Part shown: in pieces, positions 1 through 11,798 of the stretch
Position numbering within the stretch: position 1 is the first letter of the stretch
Layout of the letters: the number at the start of each line of letters is the position of its first letter
NCBI RefSeq assembly: GCF_023652955.1
Contig: NZ_JAKLOY010000001.1
Location: 930,001-994,000, forward strand
Source of the DNA: Geomonas sp. Red32
GTDB lineage: Bacteria; Desulfobacterota; Desulfuromonadia; Geobacterales; Geobacteraceae
Reading direction: 5' to 3'
DNA length: 64,000 bases
Position numbers and translations under genes: made by a program
The notes under the pieces: model-generated
What the model was told of the DNA's origin: nothing
Databases searched by the model: none
What the model saw: the letters and a program-made list of their open reading frames with translations, nothing else

Positions 1-51
1 CTCCTCACGAAACCAAGCGATAGCATGATCCCGGTGAACAACGAGGAGTGA
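1..51 (+). CDS. C-terminal tail of an unidentified protein (partial)
   Basis: The first 51 bases read as one open frame ending LLTKPSDSMIPVNNEE before TGA at 49-51; the other two plus frames hit stops earlier. Two hairpins follow immediately, which fits the 3' end of a plus-strand gene. Only about 16 residues are in the window, so no family can be named and the call itself is tentative. Confidence 0.3.
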   Translation, partial: LLTKPSDSMIPVNNEE

Positions 52-54
52 TCT

Positions 55-93
55 CCTGCTGCCGAGGCGGCCCGTCGGCACATCGGCAGCAGG
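55..93 (+). terminator. Perfect 11-bp inverted repeat after the left-edge gene
   Basis: CCTGCTGCCGA at 55-65 pairs perfectly with TCGGCAGCAGG at 83-93 around a 17-base loop. There is no T run directly after it, so alone it is a weak terminator; with the hairpin at 111-144 it forms a double 3'-end structure. Confidence 0.4.
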
Positions 94-110
94 CACCAGC
101 GCTAGCCCAT

Positions 111-144
111 AAAAAAGCCCACTGCCGAAGCAGTGGGCTTTTTT
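111..144. terminator. Bidirectional intrinsic terminator
   Basis: GCCCACTGC (117-125) and GCAGTGGGC (130-138) form a perfect stem with a CGAA loop, flanked by six A (111-116) and six T (139-144). It can end transcripts arriving from the left edge on the plus strand and from the OmpA-like gene on the minus strand. Confidence 0.85.
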
Positions 145-192
145 ATGGTTCTCCCTGGCGACGGGGGGGCCCGTCACCTCGTTACGGCACCG

Positions 193-1552
193 TCACCTCT
201 TGATGACGCAGTCGATGATCGCGTTGATCCTGCGGTTTTTCCTTCTCCCCTCCGAGGTGTCGTCATAGGCGATCCGCCTCGTGTATCCGTACCCCTTGGC
301 GCTCAGCCGCGAGCGGTCGATGCCGAAGTTGTCGACAAGGTAGTTGACCACGCTTTCGGCCCGGCGCTGGGAAAGCCGCATGTTCTCGTCGAAGCCTCCG
401 ATGTTGTCGGTGTGCCCCTCGATCACCGCCGTGGTGGAGGGATAGGCCTTCATGTAGTCCGCCACCTTGGCGATCTCGTCCCGGTATTCGGGACGTATCT
501 CGGCGCTGCCGCTGGCGAAGTCGATGATCAGCCCCATGCAGAGCCGTTCGGGAGGGGTGTCCTGCTTCACGTCGAAGGCGCAGTCGATGATCGCCTCGAT
601 GCGGCGGTTTTGCTGCCTCCCTTCGTCGGTGGCGTTGTCCGCCACCGGGCGGGTGAGACCGTACCCCCTCGCGGTCAGCCGGGAGCGGTCGATGCCGTAG
701 TTGTCCACCAGGTAGTTCACCACCGCCTGGGCCCGGCGCAGCGAGAGATCCATGTTGTGGGCGGCGCTTCCCTGGTTGTCGGTGTGCCCCTCGATGATCG
801 CGGTGGTGCTCGGGAAACGTTTCATGAAGTCACCCACCCTGGCTACTTCCTCGCGGTCCTCGGGCCGGATGATGGCGCGGTCGATGTCGAAGTGGGTCCG
901 CAACGTGATGCAGTACTTGTAGTGCCCCTGCTCGGGCTCGGAGGCGGGTACCTCCTGCGGCTGCTGCTCGCCGCCGGCTTCGGCTGGGGTCTCCGCCCGT
1001 TCCGCCCTCGCCTCCCTCCCCCCCATCACGAAGGTAAGCCCGAGGGAGTACTCCCAGTTGTGGAGGGTCTTGTAGCTGATATCGAAGATGTGGCGGCCGT
1101 CCAGCCTGAGGGCGACCGAATCCCCCATGAAGAACTTGACCCCCAGACCGGCGTCCACCACGCCGTCGGTGACGCTGCGGTTGGTGGGGTACTCGATGGA
1201 GAGACCGCCCCCGCCTGCCGCCAGGTAGGGAACCACCGCCGAATGGGGCATGAAGTTATAGAGGAAGTCGGCGCGGTACCCCCAGGTATTGAAGTGCCGG
1301 TCGGTGGCACGATAGCGAGCCCGGATGTAGGTGCCGACCAACTCGGCCTCGAGAATCATAGCCAAGGCGCAGACCGAACACAGGGCGGTTCCTCTTCAAG
1401 CTCGCCTGCCCGAAGCTGTCATGCTCATCGAAAATGTATCCCCCCACATAGGGAGAGACAGAAAACGCGCCTTCTCTCTCTCCGGCCCGGGCTATGCCGG
1501 CTACTGACAGCAGCCCCAAGGCAAATACGATGATGCCGGCTATCTTTCTCAT
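193..1552 (-). pseudogene. Tandem OmpA-domain outer-membrane protein, frameshifted
   Basis: Two minus-strand frames together make one protein. The first begins at 1552 behind an AAAGGAGG site and encodes a signal peptide (MRKIAGIIVFALGLL, cleavage likely after ARAG), then a beta-barrel start ending GLRLGYD at about 1355. The barrel resumes in another frame from about 1353 (LEAELVGTYIRARY) and continues to 193. The barrel is followed by two OmpA-type peptidoglycan-binding domains, each with an EGHTDN motif and an NRRI(E/N)AIIDC ending. About six residues usual between GYD and LEA seem to be missing, so a short deletion is more likely than a single-base error. A sequencing error or strain-specific inactivation are both possible. 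The intact product would anchor the outer membrane to peptidoglycan. Confidence 0.75.
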
Positions 1553-1620
1553 CTGCCAGCCTCCTTTCAGTAAGTTATTGTCGATCTCGACGCCTTCATT
1601 GATACAATTAAACGAATTTA

Positions 1621-1648
1621 ATAGTATCGATTCTCTCATGATTGTCAA
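1621..1648 (-). promoter_or_regulatory. Sigma-70-type promoter of the OmpA-like gene
   Basis: On the minus strand a perfect TTGACA (1643-1648) is followed after 16 bases by TACTAT (1621-1626), about 70 bases before the start at 1552. The surrounding DNA is AT-rich compared with the flanking genes. Confidence 0.55.
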
Positions 1649-1820
1649 TCTGTGCGCGGAGTTCATTACTGATCTTCGTGAGAGGCATGGGGCGGCGCTT
1701 CTAATGATGGGAAAAAAATGGCTGGCTACCTGTCGTAAGGTGGTCTGATAATGGAAGGTGTGCATTGAATCTGCTTGTGCATGGAGCTTGGCTGAAACTT
1801 GCCGGGCAGGAGAAACGGAT

Positions 1821-2759
1821 ATGTCAGCTTTACGAAGATTTTTCGGAGTGGATAATACGAGCTACCTGCAACTGGGAAAGAAGGTATATCGAAGAATCGT
1901 CGACGATGATTGTTCAGAACATTCAGCGGCCATGGCCTACTACTTCCTGTTCGCCCTGTTCCCCTTCTTTCTCTTTATCACCACCGTCATCGGCTATCTT
2001 CCCATTCCCCATCTTTTGGATTACCTGTTGACCAGTGCCGAGAGAATGATGCCGGGCGAGGCCTTCAACCTGATCAAGGACAACATCCGTGCGCTGTTCA
2101 TGAACAAGAAGGAGGGGCTCCTCTCCTTGGGCATCGCGCTCGCCCTCTGGTCCTCGTCCAACGCCATCGTCTCCATCATGGACGCCATGAACAAGCTCTA
2201 CGAGGTGAAGGAAGCCCGCCCCTTCTGGAAACAGCGGCTGGTCGCCCTGTTTCTGGTGGTATCGCTTTCCTTCCTGTTCCTGGCGGCGCTCGCGCTTTTG
2301 ATGTTCGGTACCAAGCTCGGCAAACTGGTGGCGGACAAGATCGACTTCGGGCAGGTCTTCCGGGTCACCTGGGACATCCTGCTGGTGCCGGTGATCCTGT
2401 TCCTGTTGATGCTGGCGGTGGCGGGCATCTACTACCTTACGCCGGACGTGAAGCAGACCTGGAAATGGATCACCCCGGGCGCGGTGGTGGCGATTCCCTC
2501 TTGGATCGTCATGTCGCTGGCCTTCTCCTACTACATCAACAACTTCGGCTCCTACGACAAGACCTACGGGAGCATCGGGGCGGTGATCGTCCTGCTTTTG
2601 TGGCTTTACTTCAGCGGGTTCATCATCCTGATCGGAGCCGTGATCAACTCGGTGATCGAGCACACGTCCACGGAGGGGAAAGCCCCGGGCGAAAAGGTGC
2701 CGGGAGAGAAGGAAGAGGCGGCGAAGTCCCCGGAACCCGAGCACCGCGCCGCAGCCTAG
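1821..2759 (+). CDS. YihY/BrkB family inner-membrane protein
   Basis: A 312-residue integral membrane protein of the YihY/virulence factor BrkB family (once misnamed RNase BN). A hydrophilic N-terminus (MSALRRFFGVDN) leads to hydrophobic segments beginning at AMAYYFLFALFPFFLF, a family hallmark. The C-terminal 35 residues are a charged cytoplasmic tail rich in E, K and P. The ATG at 1821 is preferred over one at 1758 because GGAGAAACGGAT lies directly before it. It converges with the CHRD gene: its TAG ends one base before that gene's stop and no terminator separates them. The molecular role of the family is not settled; transport is usually supposed. Confidence 0.85.
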   Translation: MSALRRFFGVDNTSYLQLGKKVYRRIVDDDCSEHSAAMAYYFLFALFPFFLFITTVIGYLPIPHLLDYLLTSAERMMPGEAFNLIKDNIRALFMNKKEGLLSLGIALALWSSSNAIVSIMDAMNKLYEVKEARPFWKQRLVALFLVVSLSFLFLAALALLMFGTKLGKLVADKIDFGQVFRVTWDILLVPVILFLLMLAVAGIYYLTPDVKQTWKWITPGAVVAIPSWIVMSLAFSYYINNFGSYDKTYGSIGAVIVLLLWLYFSGFIILIGAVINSVIEHTSTEGKAPGEKVPGEKEEAAKSPEPEHRAAA

Positions 2760-2760
2760 G

Positions 2761-3276
2761 CTACCGTTCCTTCTGGGCGAGATCACCCTTGGCGAGCGGC
2801 GCGCCCGAGCTCGGCTCGATCTGGCCGCGGATCTCGCCGGCGGGGAAGGTTTCCGTCATGACGTTAACGTAGGTCTTGCCGGATCTGATGAGGCTGATGA
2901 GGTCGGCGACCTTCTTTCCCTGCAGATCGCCGAGCAGGTTGCGGTCGGTGATCTCGCCGCCGGCCAGGGTGCCGCTAAAGCGGGTGTACTTGGCGGGACC
3001 GCCGAAAAGGCCGGCGATGGGGGGGCCGTTGTCGCCCCGGCTACCGAGATGGATGAAGGCGGCGGTAGGGGCCGCGAGGTCCTCCACCCGGAGCTCGAAG
3101 CTCAGGACGGAATCGGAAACTCGCAGCATCACGGCGCCGGAGGCCGGGGTCTTCACGGCGGGGACCTCGCTGTTTCCCGAGAGCTCCGCCCTGAAGACCT
3201 GGTCGGCCGCCGCAGCCGAAGAGGTGAACGAGAGGATCAATAAGCCCGTGAGCACCAAACGCTGAAGCATTTTCAT
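2761..3276 (-). CDS. CHRD-domain exported protein
   Basis: A 171-residue protein with a signal peptide (MKMLQRLVLTGLLILSF, cleavage near SSAAAA) and one CHRD domain. The opening VFRAELSGNSEVPAV and the motifs FIHLGSRGDNGP and FPAGEIRGQIEP are typical. CHRD domains occur in chordin and in many bacterial exported proteins of unknown function. The ATG at 3276 has GGAGGTGCGG before it. The gene starts 44 bases after the treS fusion stop on the same strand with no evident terminator, so it may be the last cistron of the trehalose operon; that link is inferred from spacing only. Confidence 0.85.
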   Translation of the reverse strand: MKMLQRLVLTGLLILSFTSSAAAADQVFRAELSGNSEVPAVKTPASGAVMLRVSDSVLSFELRVEDLAAPTAAFIHLGSRGDNGPPIAGLFGGPAKYTRFSGTLAGGEITDRNLLGDLQGKKVADLISLIRSGKTYVNVMTETFPAGEIRGQIEPSSGAPLAKGDLAQKER

Positions 3277-3320
3277 TCCGCACCTCCACGCTTTTTTTGA
3301 TTCCCCACTCTCAACCCCGT

Positions 3321-6659
<3,339 letters not shown>

Positions 6660-6687
6660 GGACTATCCCCTTTCTGGTAAGCCTGGG

Positions 6688-6783
6688 TCTCCCCCCTTTG
6701 AAAAAGGGGGGCTGGGGGGGATTTGCCTCGGGCTGGCCAAACCAAATCCCTCTAAATCCCCCTTTTCCAAAGGGGGACTTCCC
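6688..6783. repeat. Nested palindromic repeat, family A copy 1 (treS/glgE spacer)
   Basis: The left half is a palindrome of the type CCCCCCTTT-AAAGGGGGG followed by GGGGGATTTG. The right half is the mirror: AAATCCC repeats, then CCCCCTTT-AAAGGGGG and ACTT. The halves are inverted relative to each other, so the whole can fold into a long branched hairpin. Related copies lie at 49348, 52041, 61687 and 63583. Confidence 0.9.
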
Positions 6784-6804
6784 ATCGTCCCTTCGTGAAT
6801 CGGG

Positions 6805-8778
6805 CTACAAATAATAATCGAAGTTCGACTCGCGGCGCTGCCAGGTGCGGATCCGGAAGATCCGCGCCGGTGCCTTCTGCGGGTCGAGCTCGATCAGGTT
6901 CTCCTCCCCCTGCCAGATGAACCGCTCCTCGTTCAGGAGGTCGTCCACCAGGTACGACTGCCCCGGCTGCACGCCGAAATAGTGCAGCGGCAGCCGGATG
7001 CTTACCTGCTGCGACTTGAACGGATCGAGGTTCACCACCACCAGCACCGTATTTTTGCCGTCGGCCGCGAGCTTGCCGAAGTAGAGGACGCTGCCGTTGC
7101 CGGTGGGATAGAACTCGACGTTGGCGGTCACCTGGAGCGGGTCGTTGTCGCGCCGGATCCGGTTGAGCCTGGCGATGAACTCCTTGAGGTTCCCCGGCGC
7201 CTCCCGGTCCCAGAGCCGGATTTCGTACTTCTCGGCGTCCTGGTACTCCTCGCTCCCCGGCTCCGCGGCGGCCACGCAGAGCTCGTAGCTCGGCCCGTAG
7301 ATCCCGTAGTTGGAGGAAAGGGTCGCTGCCAGCGCTACCCGGATCATGAACCCGGCCCTGCCGCTGTACTGGAGGAATTCCGGGAGAATGTCCGGAGTGT
7401 TGGGCCAGAAGTTGGGGCGCATGAACTCGCGTACCTCGGTCCTGGTCAGCTCGGTGAGGTAGCCGACTAGCTCGTCGCGGCTGTTTCGCCAGCTGAAGTA
7501 GGTGTAGGACTGGGTGAAGCCGATCTTGGCCAGCCGGTACATGACCTTCGGACGGGTGAACGCCTCGGCGAGGAAGATGACCCCGGCGTTCTTCTCCTTG
7601 GCCCGGGCGATGACCCACTCCCAGAAGGGGAAGGCCTTGGTGTGTGGGTTGTCGACCCGGAAGATGTTGATCCCGAGATCCATCCAGTAGAAGATGACGC
7701 TCTTCAGCTCCTCCCACAGTTCTTGCCACTTCTCGCACTCGAAGTTGAACGGGACGATGTCCTGGTACTTCTTTGGCGGGTTCTCCGCGTACTGGACGCT
7801 CCCGTCCGGCCGCCAGCGGAACCACTCCGGGTGTTCCTTCAGGTAGGGGTGGTCGGGCGAGCACTGGAAGGCGATGTCGAGGGCGATCTCCATGCCGCGC
7901 CCCCCCGCCTCCCGGACCAGCTGACGGAAGTCGTCCAGGGTCCCAAGCTCGGGGTGGATCGACTTGTGTCCGCCGGCGGACGAGCCGATGGCCCAGGGGC
8001 TTCCCGGATCTCCCGGTTCCGCGGAGACCGCGTTCCGCCTCCCCTTCCGCTTGGCCTTCCCGATCGGGTGGATGGGAGGGAGATAGAGGACGTCGAACCC
8101 CATGGTCTCGATTTCGGGGAGGAGGGCGATGCAGTCCTGGAGGGTGCCGTGGCTCGTCCCGTCGGCGGAGCGGGGGAAGAGCTCGTACCAGCTGCTAAAG
8201 AGCGCCCGCTTGCGGTCGACCCTGACTGAGAGCTCCTGGTGGTAACGGGTGGCGAGCCTCCGGGCGCAGCAGGTGCTGATCAAATCCGCCAGTTCAGGGT
8301 CGAGCCCGAGCAAGATTGCCTGCTGGTGGCTCGCCTCCTTCTTGAGGGTAGAGGCCACCATGGCGATGCGGGCGGCATCGGAAGGGGACGCTTCCTTGGC
8401 GGCCTGTTCGAGGAGGTTCACGCCGATCAGGATATCGACGGTGACGTCCTGGCCCGCCTGGAAGCGCTTGTTGAGGTCCTTTTGCCAGGTACGGAAGTGA
8501 TCGACCCAGCCGAGCAGCGTATAGAGGTAGACGCCCGGCTCCTCGAGGAGGAAGCTTCCCTGCCAGCGGTCGTTGTCCAGCCGGCTCATCGCCGTTTCCC
8601 GCCAATTGGCCTCGTCCTCCCGCCGGTAGAGAAGGACCGCCATCACCTCGTCGTGGCCGTCGCCGAAGATGTCGGCCTCGACCACCAGCTCGTCCCCGGC
8701 GACCCGCTTGACCGGGTAGCGGCCGCAATCGACCAAAGGGGAGACGCCTTCTATCGTTATCCGCTCTCGACCTTCCAT
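6805..8778 (-). CDS. glgE: Alpha-1,4-glucan:maltose-1-phosphate maltosyltransferase GlgE
   Basis: A 657-residue GH13 enzyme that adds maltosyl units from maltose-1-phosphate to alpha-1,4-glucan. An N-terminal beta domain (about 1-115) is followed by a helical insert (about 120-190) and a catalytic barrel. The characteristic YLPPIHPIGK lies near residue 232, nucleophile D376 is in FRVDNPHTK and acid/base E405 is in FLAEAF, all as in GlgE. It sits between treY and the treS/maltokinase fusion that makes its substrate. The start at 8778 follows a weak GAGG-like site 19 bases after the treY stop. Length and motifs fit GlgE rather than a plain amylase. Confidence 0.95.
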   Translation of the reverse strand: MEGRERITIEGVSPLVDCGRYPVKRVAGDELVVEADIFGDGHDEVMAVLLYRREDEANWRETAMSRLDNDRWQGSFLLEEPGVYLYTLLGWVDHFRTWQKDLNKRFQAGQDVTVDILIGVNLLEQAAKEASPSDAARIAMVASTLKKEASHQQAILLGLDPELADLISTCCARRLATRYHQELSVRVDRKRALFSSWYELFPRSADGTSHGTLQDCIALLPEIETMGFDVLYLPPIHPIGKAKRKGRRNAVSAEPGDPGSPWAIGSSAGGHKSIHPELGTLDDFRQLVREAGGRGMEIALDIAFQCSPDHPYLKEHPEWFRWRPDGSVQYAENPPKKYQDIVPFNFECEKWQELWEELKSVIFYWMDLGINIFRVDNPHTKAFPFWEWVIARAKEKNAGVIFLAEAFTRPKVMYRLAKIGFTQSYTYFSWRNSRDELVGYLTELTRTEVREFMRPNFWPNTPDILPEFLQYSGRAGFMIRVALAATLSSNYGIYGPSYELCVAAAEPGSEEYQDAEKYEIRLWDREAPGNLKEFIARLNRIRRDNDPLQVTANVEFYPTGNGSVLYFGKLAADGKNTVLVVVNLDPFKSQQVSIRLPLHYFGVQPGQSYLVDDLLNEERFIWQGEENLIELDPQKAPARIFRIRTWQRRESNFDYYL

Positions 8779-8797
8779 AACCGGACCTCGCCTAAAC

Positions 8798-11788
8798 TCA
8801 GCTTTGTTGCTCCAGGAGCGCTACCGGGGCTTCCGCAAAGAGCTTGGCCACCGCTATCGCCGGGCGGCCATGGCGCTCATCGGCCTCGACCTCCTGATCG
8901 TTAACCACGTTGCGGAACCTTCCCTCGGTCCCTTCCGGGAGGAGCACGACGGTGTCGCCCCAGACCACCTCGCCCATCGGCGCCCGGTCCGTCCCCCGCA
9001 CCAGGGTGGCAACCAGGCGGGGTACCACAACCAGTACAGTCTCGTTCCCCACCCGGCGGGCGAAGGCGGCCAGGTGGCGGCCGTGCGCCCCCTTGGTCTC
9101 CAGCGGCAGGTAATCTCCCCGGTCGAACAGGCCGCGCCGGGTCTGGCGGTAGTTGAGGATCCGGTAGATGAGGTAGAGCTTCACCCGCCCGTCGCTCCCC
9201 TGCTCGAGGAGCTCCCGGAAGAGCGTCCCGTTCCCCACCTCCTGCTCCCGCTCTTTGACCGCCGCCAGTATCTCGCGCCGGCGGGAATAATCGACCGGGT
9301 GCCGGTTGTCCGGGTCCACCAGCGACAGCTCCCAAAGCTCGCTCCCCTGGTAGAAGTCCGGCACCCCCGGCGAGGTCATCTTCAGGAGCAGTTGCGAGAG
9401 GGAATTGAACATGCCGCAGCGGGCGACGTAGCGCTGGAAAGGGAGAAACTCCCTCAGGAACTGGCTATCCTCGTCGGTCAGCAGCCGGTCGGCGAAGGCG
9501 AGGACCGCCTCCTCGTAGGAAGCGTTAGGGCTCACCCAACTGGTGTTGGTCTTCGCCTCGCGGATCGCCTTGGTCATATACTCCTTGATCCGCCCCCGGA
9601 ACCGCTCGAATCCCTGTTCATCGAGCTCTTCGGTGGGCCAGGCGCCGAGGAGGGTCTGGTAGAAAAGGTATTCCTCGTTGCGGTCCGGTATCGTCTGCCC
9701 TTCGACCACGGAGCGCTTGGCCCGGTTGAGCCGCCTCCAGCGGGCCAGGTTTCTCTGCCAGTCGTCGGGAAGCTCCGAGAGCACGTCGATCCTGGTCCTG
9801 ACGTCCTCTCCGCGCTTGGAGTCGTGGGTAGCGGTGGCGATCATGCCGTTGGCGAAGGTCTTCATCCGTTCCAGGTTCTGGCCGTGGAAGGCCTCGCGGG
9901 TAGTCCCGAACCGGCCGGGCATCCCCCCCACCTCGTTCAGCGAGACGAGCCGGTTGTAGACGTAAAAGGCGGTGTCCTCCAGCCCCTTCGCGGTGACCGG
10001 CCCGGTGATCTGCTGGAACTTCATGGCAAAGGCAAGCCACGCCATGCGATCCTTCTCCTTGGCAGTCTCCGGCGATTTGAGGAGCAACACGTCGCGGATG
10101 AAGTCGAAGATGGAGGCGTTGACGGCGGGGTTTTTCCGCTTCGCCCGCGCGACCGCCGCCTCGATGTACTGGACGTCCTTGTCGCGGACGGTGGGGGAGT
10201 TGGCGTAGGTCCGGTAAACCGGGAAGCAGGCGATCACTTCCCCGAGCGCCCGGGCGAGGCTGTTGAGGGTGAAGTCCCGGGTGAGGCGGTCCTCCTCGGA
10301 GATGTTGTTCAGGGCATGAGCCAGCATCCCCCCCTCCCCCGACATGGAGACCTGCATGATCAGCTTCTTCTTCTCGTACACCACTTCGCTGAACTCGCCG
10401 GTCTCCCCGGTCATCCTCCGGTAGATCCGGTCGAAGGTTTTCCCTTTCTCGGTGTCCACGAAGATGCCGTTGACGGCGTTCATGAATTCGTAACCGGTGG
10501 TCCCTTGCACCGGCCACTGCTCGGGAAGCTGCTCACCCTTCAGGAGGATCTTTTCCACCACCACGTAGAACGGCTTGTAGCAGCGGTCCTGCTCCAGGGC
10601 CTGGCGGTACTCCTCGGACCACCCCTCCAGGACCTTTTCCTTCTCTTCCGGCGAACCGGGCGAAGGCTCCTCCTCCCGGCCGAGCCAAAGTTGAAGGTAG
10701 CATCCTTTCTGCAGGTTTCTTAAATAGGTGAGCGGGTCGTACAGGCCGTCTACGTGGTCGATCCGGACCCCGGTCACCTTCCCTTCCCTGATCAGCCGGA
10801 ACAACAGGGCGTGGGTCTGCTCGAAGACCGCCGGGTCCTCCATCCGGATCGCCGCCAGGGCGTTGATGTCGAAGAAGCGGCGGTAGTTGATCTCCTCGGT
10901 GGCGACCCGCCAGTAGGAGAGGCGGTAGACCTGGAAGCGGAGCAGGCCGTCCAGCAGGTCGAAACTGGCGGGATCTCCCTTGGTGCCGTTGAAGATGGCG
11001 ACGTTATCGCCGATGAAGGAGGCTACCTGCGGGCTTTGCTGGCAAAGGGTCCAGAGACGTTTCTTGATGATCTCCTTCTCCCTCTGCCGCTCGCCCCGTT
11101 TTTCAGGGTCCTCCTCCGTGTGGGGAGGGAGATGCTGGAGCGCGGTGTTGATGCTCAAAAGCTCCAGGAGCTCGGGGGCATCCTGGGCGAACTGCTCCTG
11201 CAGCGCATCCAGGCGGTGTCCGAGGATCTGGAGGTAGCTCTTCGGCTCCACCGGAATCTGCACCGGCGGGACGTCGATGAAGAAGGCCCCCTCACGGAAG
11301 ACGACTTTCAGGCCGCAGGACTCCAGCACCTTCCCGTACTGATCTCCCAGAAGGGGGAGCAGCACCTTCCCGGTCAGCTCCTTTTTAACCGGCGTCCAGT
11401 CGATGTCGAAGAAATGGGCGAAGGGGGAGCTTTGGCCGTTCTCGAGGACGTCCATCCACCAGACGTTCTCGTTACTTTCGATGCACATGTGGTTGGGAAC
11501 GAAGTCGAGGATGTGCCCCATCCCGAGGCGGCGGAGCTCCTCCATCAGCGCCGTGTGACTTTCCTCGTTCCCCACCTCGGGGTTGAGCAGGGTGTGGTTG
11601 ACGACGTCGTAGCCATGCACGCTCCCCTGCTTGGCGGCTACGTAGGAGGAGGCGTAGATGTCGCTGATGCCGAGGTCGTGCAGGTACTCCACGATTCCCC
11701 GGGCGTCGTCGAAGGTAAACTGCGCGTTGAATTGCAGCCGGTAGGTGGCCGAAGGAATCCTGGCCTGCGGCAGCCGGTCCTGGTCCAT
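8798..11788 (-). CDS. treY: Malto-oligosyltrehalose synthase
   Basis: A 996-residue GH13 enzyme that converts the reducing end of an alpha-1,4-glucan into a terminal trehalose unit. The N-terminus PSATYRLQFNAQFTFDDA and the motifs DIYASSY, HGYDVVNH, ILDFVPNHM and VRIDHVDGLYDP (nucleophile Asp) are typical of TreY, and the length is near the upper end of the family. It starts 10 bases after the GH57 gene stop and ends 19 bases before glgE. TreZ, which releases trehalose from its product, is two genes upstream in the same operon. Confidence 0.96.
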   Translation of the reverse strand: MDQDRLPQARIPSATYRLQFNAQFTFDDARGIVEYLHDLGISDIYASSYVAAKQGSVHGYDVVNHTLLNPEVGNEESHTALMEELRRLGMGHILDFVPNHMCIESNENVWWMDVLENGQSSPFAHFFDIDWTPVKKELTGKVLLPLLGDQYGKVLESCGLKVVFREGAFFIDVPPVQIPVEPKSYLQILGHRLDALQEQFAQDAPELLELLSINTALQHLPPHTEEDPEKRGERQREKEIIKKRLWTLCQQSPQVASFIGDNVAIFNGTKGDPASFDLLDGLLRFQVYRLSYWRVATEEINYRRFFDINALAAIRMEDPAVFEQTHALLFRLIREGKVTGVRIDHVDGLYDPLTYLRNLQKGCYLQLWLGREEEPSPGSPEEKEKVLEGWSEEYRQALEQDRCYKPFYVVVEKILLKGEQLPEQWPVQGTTGYEFMNAVNGIFVDTEKGKTFDRIYRRMTGETGEFSEVVYEKKKLIMQVSMSGEGGMLAHALNNISEEDRLTRDFTLNSLARALGEVIACFPVYRTYANSPTVRDKDVQYIEAAVARAKRKNPAVNASIFDFIRDVLLLKSPETAKEKDRMAWLAFAMKFQQITGPVTAKGLEDTAFYVYNRLVSLNEVGGMPGRFGTTREAFHGQNLERMKTFANGMIATATHDSKRGEDVRTRIDVLSELPDDWQRNLARWRRLNRAKRSVVEGQTIPDRNEEYLFYQTLLGAWPTEELDEQGFERFRGRIKEYMTKAIREAKTNTSWVSPNASYEEAVLAFADRLLTDEDSQFLREFLPFQRYVARCGMFNSLSQLLLKMTSPGVPDFYQGSELWELSLVDPDNRHPVDYSRRREILAAVKEREQEVGNGTLFRELLEQGSDGRVKLYLIYRILNYRQTRRGLFDRGDYLPLETKGAHGRHLAAFARRVGNETVLVVVPRLVATLVRGTDRAPMGEVVWGDTVVLLPEGTEGRFRNVVNDQEVEADERHGRPAIAVAKLFAEAPVALLEQQS

Positions 11789-11798
11789 GATCTGCCCC

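Noticed and set aside
133..1533. A 466-codon plus-strand frame opposite the OmpA gene
   Set aside because: It starts inside the terminator and covers the opposite strand of conserved OmpA motifs; composition is not protein-like.
6688..6783. CRISPR array from the repeated CCCCC-rich units
   Set aside because: Units are palindromic, unequal and lack regular unique spacers; there are no cas genes.
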